From Nonomuraea roseoviolacea subsp. carminata (GTDB lineage Bacteria; Actinomycetota; Actinomycetes; Streptosporangiales; Streptosporangiaceae), in contig NZ_JAMZEC010000001.1 of the NCBI RefSeq assembly GCF_024172185.1, forward strand, positions 3,162,001 to 3,226,000: 64,000 nt of DNA, in the 5' to 3' direction. Below are positions 62,407 to 64,000 of this stretch, piece by piece. The position numbers and the translations under genes are program-made. Under the pieces are notes generated by a model that had not been told where the DNA came from, ran no database searches, and saw nothing but the letters and a program-made list of their open reading frames with translations. How positions within the stretch are numbered: position 1 is the first letter of the stretch; the number at the start of each line of letters is the position of its first letter.

Positions 62407-62508
62407 TCTAGGGTTCCGCCCGCCCCGTTCCCTCCCGCCGAGGTCCTAGGACGAAGTGCCCAGACCCGGACAGGTCCCCGGCCCGATGCCGTACGGGCAC
62501 CGCGTTCC

Positions 62509-62514
62509 TACCGT
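62509..62514 (+). promoter_or_regulatory. Putative -10 box, leaderless SDR gene
   Basis: TACCGT ends 6 bases before the ATG, which lacks a Shine-Dalgarno sequence. Confidence 0.45.
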
Positions 62515-62520
62515 CGAGAC

Positions 62521-63177
62521 ATGACGAACACCGCACTGATCACCGGCGCCTCCCGCGGCCTCGGCCTGGCCCTGGCCCGGTCGCTGGCGGAGGCCGGCTG
62601 GGACCTCGTGCTCACCGCGCGCGGCCGGGACGACCTCGACCGGGTCGCCGCCGAGCTGGGCGCCACCGCCGTCGCCGGCGACGTGACCGACCCGGCGCAC
62701 GTCGAGCGGCTGTCGCTGGCCGTGCCGGAGCTGGACCTGCTGGTCAACAACGCCGGCGGGCTCGGGGCGACGCCGTTGCCGCCGCTCGCCTCGTACCCGC
62801 TGGAGGCGTTCAAGCTGCTGCTGGAGACCAACGTCACCGCGCCGCTCGCGCTCGTCCAGGCCACGCTGCCCGCCCTGCGTCGCCGCGGCGGGGCGGTCGT
62901 CAACGTCACCTCCGACGCCGCCACGGGCGCCTACCCCGGCTGGGGCGGCTACGGAGCCACCAAGGCCGCGCTGGAGCAGCTGTCCAACGTGCTGGCCGCC
63001 GAGGAGCCCGGCCTGGCCGTCTGGTGGGTGGACCCCGGCGAGATGAACACCCGCATGCTCGCCGACGCCGTGGGCGAGCAGGAGGCCGGCGGCGCCACCG
63101 ACCCGGCCAAGGTCGCCGCCGCGCTGCGCGACCTGGTCCGGTCCCGCCCCGCCAGCGGAAGGGTGAGCCTCCAATGA
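62521..63177 (+). CDS. Short-chain dehydrogenase/reductase
   Basis: The 218-residue classical SDR has ITGASRGLGLALARSL, DLDLLVNNAGG, VVNVTSDAATGAYPGWGGYGATKAALEQLS (catalytic Ser is replaced by Asp/Ala context after VTS; Tyr and Lys of YGATK present) and a shortened C-terminus (WWVDPGEMNTRM). It is shorter than most SDRs by about 30 residues. Its stop overlaps the ATG of a repeat ORF (ATGA), which in turn overlaps a QueA-like gene, so the three should be cotranscribed. Confidence 0.9.
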   Translation: MTNTALITGASRGLGLALARSLAEAGWDLVLTARGRDDLDRVAAELGATAVAGDVTDPAHVERLSLAVPELDLLVNNAGGLGATPLPPLASYPLEAFKLLLETNVTAPLALVQATLPALRRRGGAVVNVTSDAATGAYPGWGGYGATKAALEQLSNVLAAEEPGLAVWWVDPGEMNTRMLADAVGEQEAGGATDPAKVAAALRDLVRSRPASGRVSLQ

Positions 63178-63608
63178 CCACGACCCGTGACCCGAGAGGC
63201 GAGCCACCACCGACCACGACCCCCGACCGGAGAGACGAGCCCCCAGCGACCACGACCCCCGACCGGAGAGACGAGCCCCCAGCGACCACGACCCCCGACC
63301 GGAGAGACGAGCCCCCAGCGACCACGACCCCCGACCGGAGAGACGAGCCCCCAGCGACCACGACCCCCGACCGGAGAGACGAGCCCCCAGCGACCACGAC
63401 CCCCGACCGGAGAGACGAGCCCCCAGCGACCACGACCCCCGACCGGAGAGACGAGCCCCCAGCGACCACGACCCCCGACCGGAGAGACGAGCCCCCAGCG
63501 ACCACGACCCCCGACCGGAGAGACGAGCCCCCAGCGACCACGACCCCCGACCGGAGAGACGAGCCCCCAGCGACCACGACCCCCGACCGGAGAGGCGAGC
63601 CCCGATGA
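63174..63608 (+). CDS. Repeat ORF: 144-aa Thr/Pro/Asp/Arg protein with ten 12-residue repeats
   Basis: The frame starts with ATG overlapping the SDR stop and ends with TGA overlapping the QueA-like ATG. It encodes MTTTRDPRGEPPP, ten exact copies of TTTPDRRDEPPA and TTTPDRRGEPR. The product would be highly charged and disordered. Coupling on both sides suggests that translation passes through the array; the peptide may be functional, or the repeat may be a neutral expansion kept in frame to protect queA translation. It is not similar to any family I know. Confidence 0.5.
   Translation: MTTTRDPRGEPPPTTTPDRRDEPPATTTPDRRDEPPATTTPDRRDEPPATTTPDRRDEPPATTTPDRRDEPPATTTPDRRDEPPATTTPDRRDEPPATTTPDRRDEPPATTTPDRRDEPPATTTPDRRDEPPATTTPDRRGEPR
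63213..63572 (+). repeat. Perfect 36-bp tandem array, ten copies
   Basis: Ten identical 36-bp units, each starting accacgacccccgaccgg, are followed by a degenerate final copy (63573-63605) and preceded by a diverged first copy (63174-63212). No single-base difference is seen between the ten units, indicating recent amplification or homogenisation. Confidence 0.97.
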
Positions 63609-64000
63609 CCGCGACCCTGGACTTCGCCCTCCCCGACGCGCTGTCCGCGCACGAGCCGCCCGAGGCCAGGGGCCTGGCCCGCGACGGGGTGCGCCTGCTC
63701 GTCTCGCGCGGCGACGACGAGCCCGCCCACCACCGGTTCACCGACCTGCCCTCGCTCCTCGCGCCCGGCGACCTCGTCGTGGTCAACAACTCGGCCACGC
63801 TGCCCGCCGCCGTCCGCCTCGACCGGCTCGCCGTCCACTTCTCCACCGCGCGCGAGGACGGCACCTGGCTGGTCGAGCTGCGCCGCCGTACGAGCACCGC
63901 CTCCGAGCCGTACGCGGGAGGGGAGCCCGGCGAGTGGCTGCCGCTGCCCGGAGGGGCCACGCTGCGGCTGCTCGGCCGGGAGACGCCCCGGCTGTGGCGA
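63605..64000 (+). CDS. queA: QueA-like S-adenosylmethionine:tRNA ribosyltransferase-isomerase, 5' part
   Basis: The visible 132 residues match the QueA N-terminal domain: LDFALPDALSAHEPPEARGLARDGVRLLVSR, HHRFTDLPSLLAPGDLVVVNNSATLPAAVRLDRL, GTWLVELRRR. QueA transfers and isomerises the ribosyl of SAM to preQ1-modified tRNA in queuosine synthesis, but the actinobacterial relatives are divergent and no other que gene is visible. The ATG overlaps the stop of the repeat ORF. The gene runs off the window. Confidence 0.82.
   Translation, partial: MTATLDFALPDALSAHEPPEARGLARDGVRLLVSRGDDEPAHHRFTDLPSLLAPGDLVVVNNSATLPAAVRLDRLAVHFSTAREDGTWLVELRRRTSTASEPYAGGEPGEWLPLPGGATLRLLGRETPRLWR

Noticed and set aside
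63213..63572. CRISPR array.
   Set aside because: Units are directly abutting 36-bp repeats with no unique spacers, and no cas gene is present.
62446..63960. A long minus-strand ORF across the 36-bp array (repeats of LSGRGSWSLGAR).
   Set aside because: It is open only because the repeat lacks stops in that frame; it lies antisense to an SDR and a QueA-like gene with good family matches.

Overview
The window is about 70% G+C, almost fully coding, uses many GTG/TTG starts and chains genes by 4-base stop/start overlaps. It looks like chromosome from a spore-forming actinomycete. The rex-hemA-hemC-hemD-hemB cluster, a BldN-type sigma factor with its membrane anti-sigma partner, bS22, a dnaK-grpE-dnaJ-hspR operon, XRE/DUF397 pairs and an EphD-like fusion all fit Actinobacteria. 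A Streptosporangiaceae-like genome (for example Nonomuraea) is my guess; no 16S or tRNA gene is present to test it.

Layout. 1-4.3 kb: a three-gene MacB-type export system (adaptor with peptidoglycan-binding domain, ATPase, FtsX permease) behind a partial secreted protein. 4.3-5 kb: a small orphan primase/polymerase-domain protein. 5-10.5 kb: the heme operon led by rex with a Rex operator, and a divergent glutaredoxin. 10.8-15.2 kb: a 7-TM/monooxygenase-like fusion, sigma BldN, its RsbN-like anti-sigma and a SerB1-type HAD phosphatase. 15.2-17.7 kb: an ECF sigma factor coupled to an LCP protein, and an SDR. 17.8-20.2 kb: acyltransferase, epimerase-like protein, bS22 and an excisionase-type HTH protein. 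20.5-31.4 kb: a phosphatase-like protein, AcuC, a two-component pair with an ABC exporter, a second MacB system, proC and proline dehydrogenase. 32.2-39 kb: dnaK-grpE-dnaJ-hspR-clpB behind two HAIR operators. 39.4-50.3 kb: a secreted protein, a TPP-riboswitch-controlled tenA, assorted oxidoreductases and regulators, an EphD-like hydrolase-SDR fusion, CapA, and an XRE regulator divergent from an MFS exporter. 50.4-53.1 kb: an XRE/DUF397 pair and small genes resembling an integrative-element remnant. 53.2-60.6 kb: a molybdopterin oxidoreductase, HD hydrolase, Rieske protein, NmrA-like protein, TauE permease and an ABC ATPase. 60.6-64 kb: a GAF-kinase/regulator pair, an SDR, a 36-bp repeat ORF and the start of a QueA-like gene.

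The parts fit together as a housekeeping and developmental block (redox-sensed heme supply, BldN development, bS22/lipid genes, proline metabolism, protein quality control) into which transport, regulatory and mobile-element genes have been inserted. From memory, the hem/serB1/bS22/galE-like/proC set matches the Rv0500-Rv0512 neighbourhood of Mycobacterium tuberculosis and the rex-bldN region of Streptomyces coelicolor.

The most unusual signals are: (1) many short tandem duplications at gene ends, several carrying an extra copy of the stop codon; (2) a perfect 36-bp x10 array forming an in-frame ORF that is ATGA-coupled on both sides between an SDR and a QueA-like gene; (3) an ECF sigma factor coupled to an LCP cell-wall enzyme carrying an anti-sigma-like N-terminus; (4) a repeated TANNNT-6/7 nt-start arrangement pointing to leaderless mRNAs.
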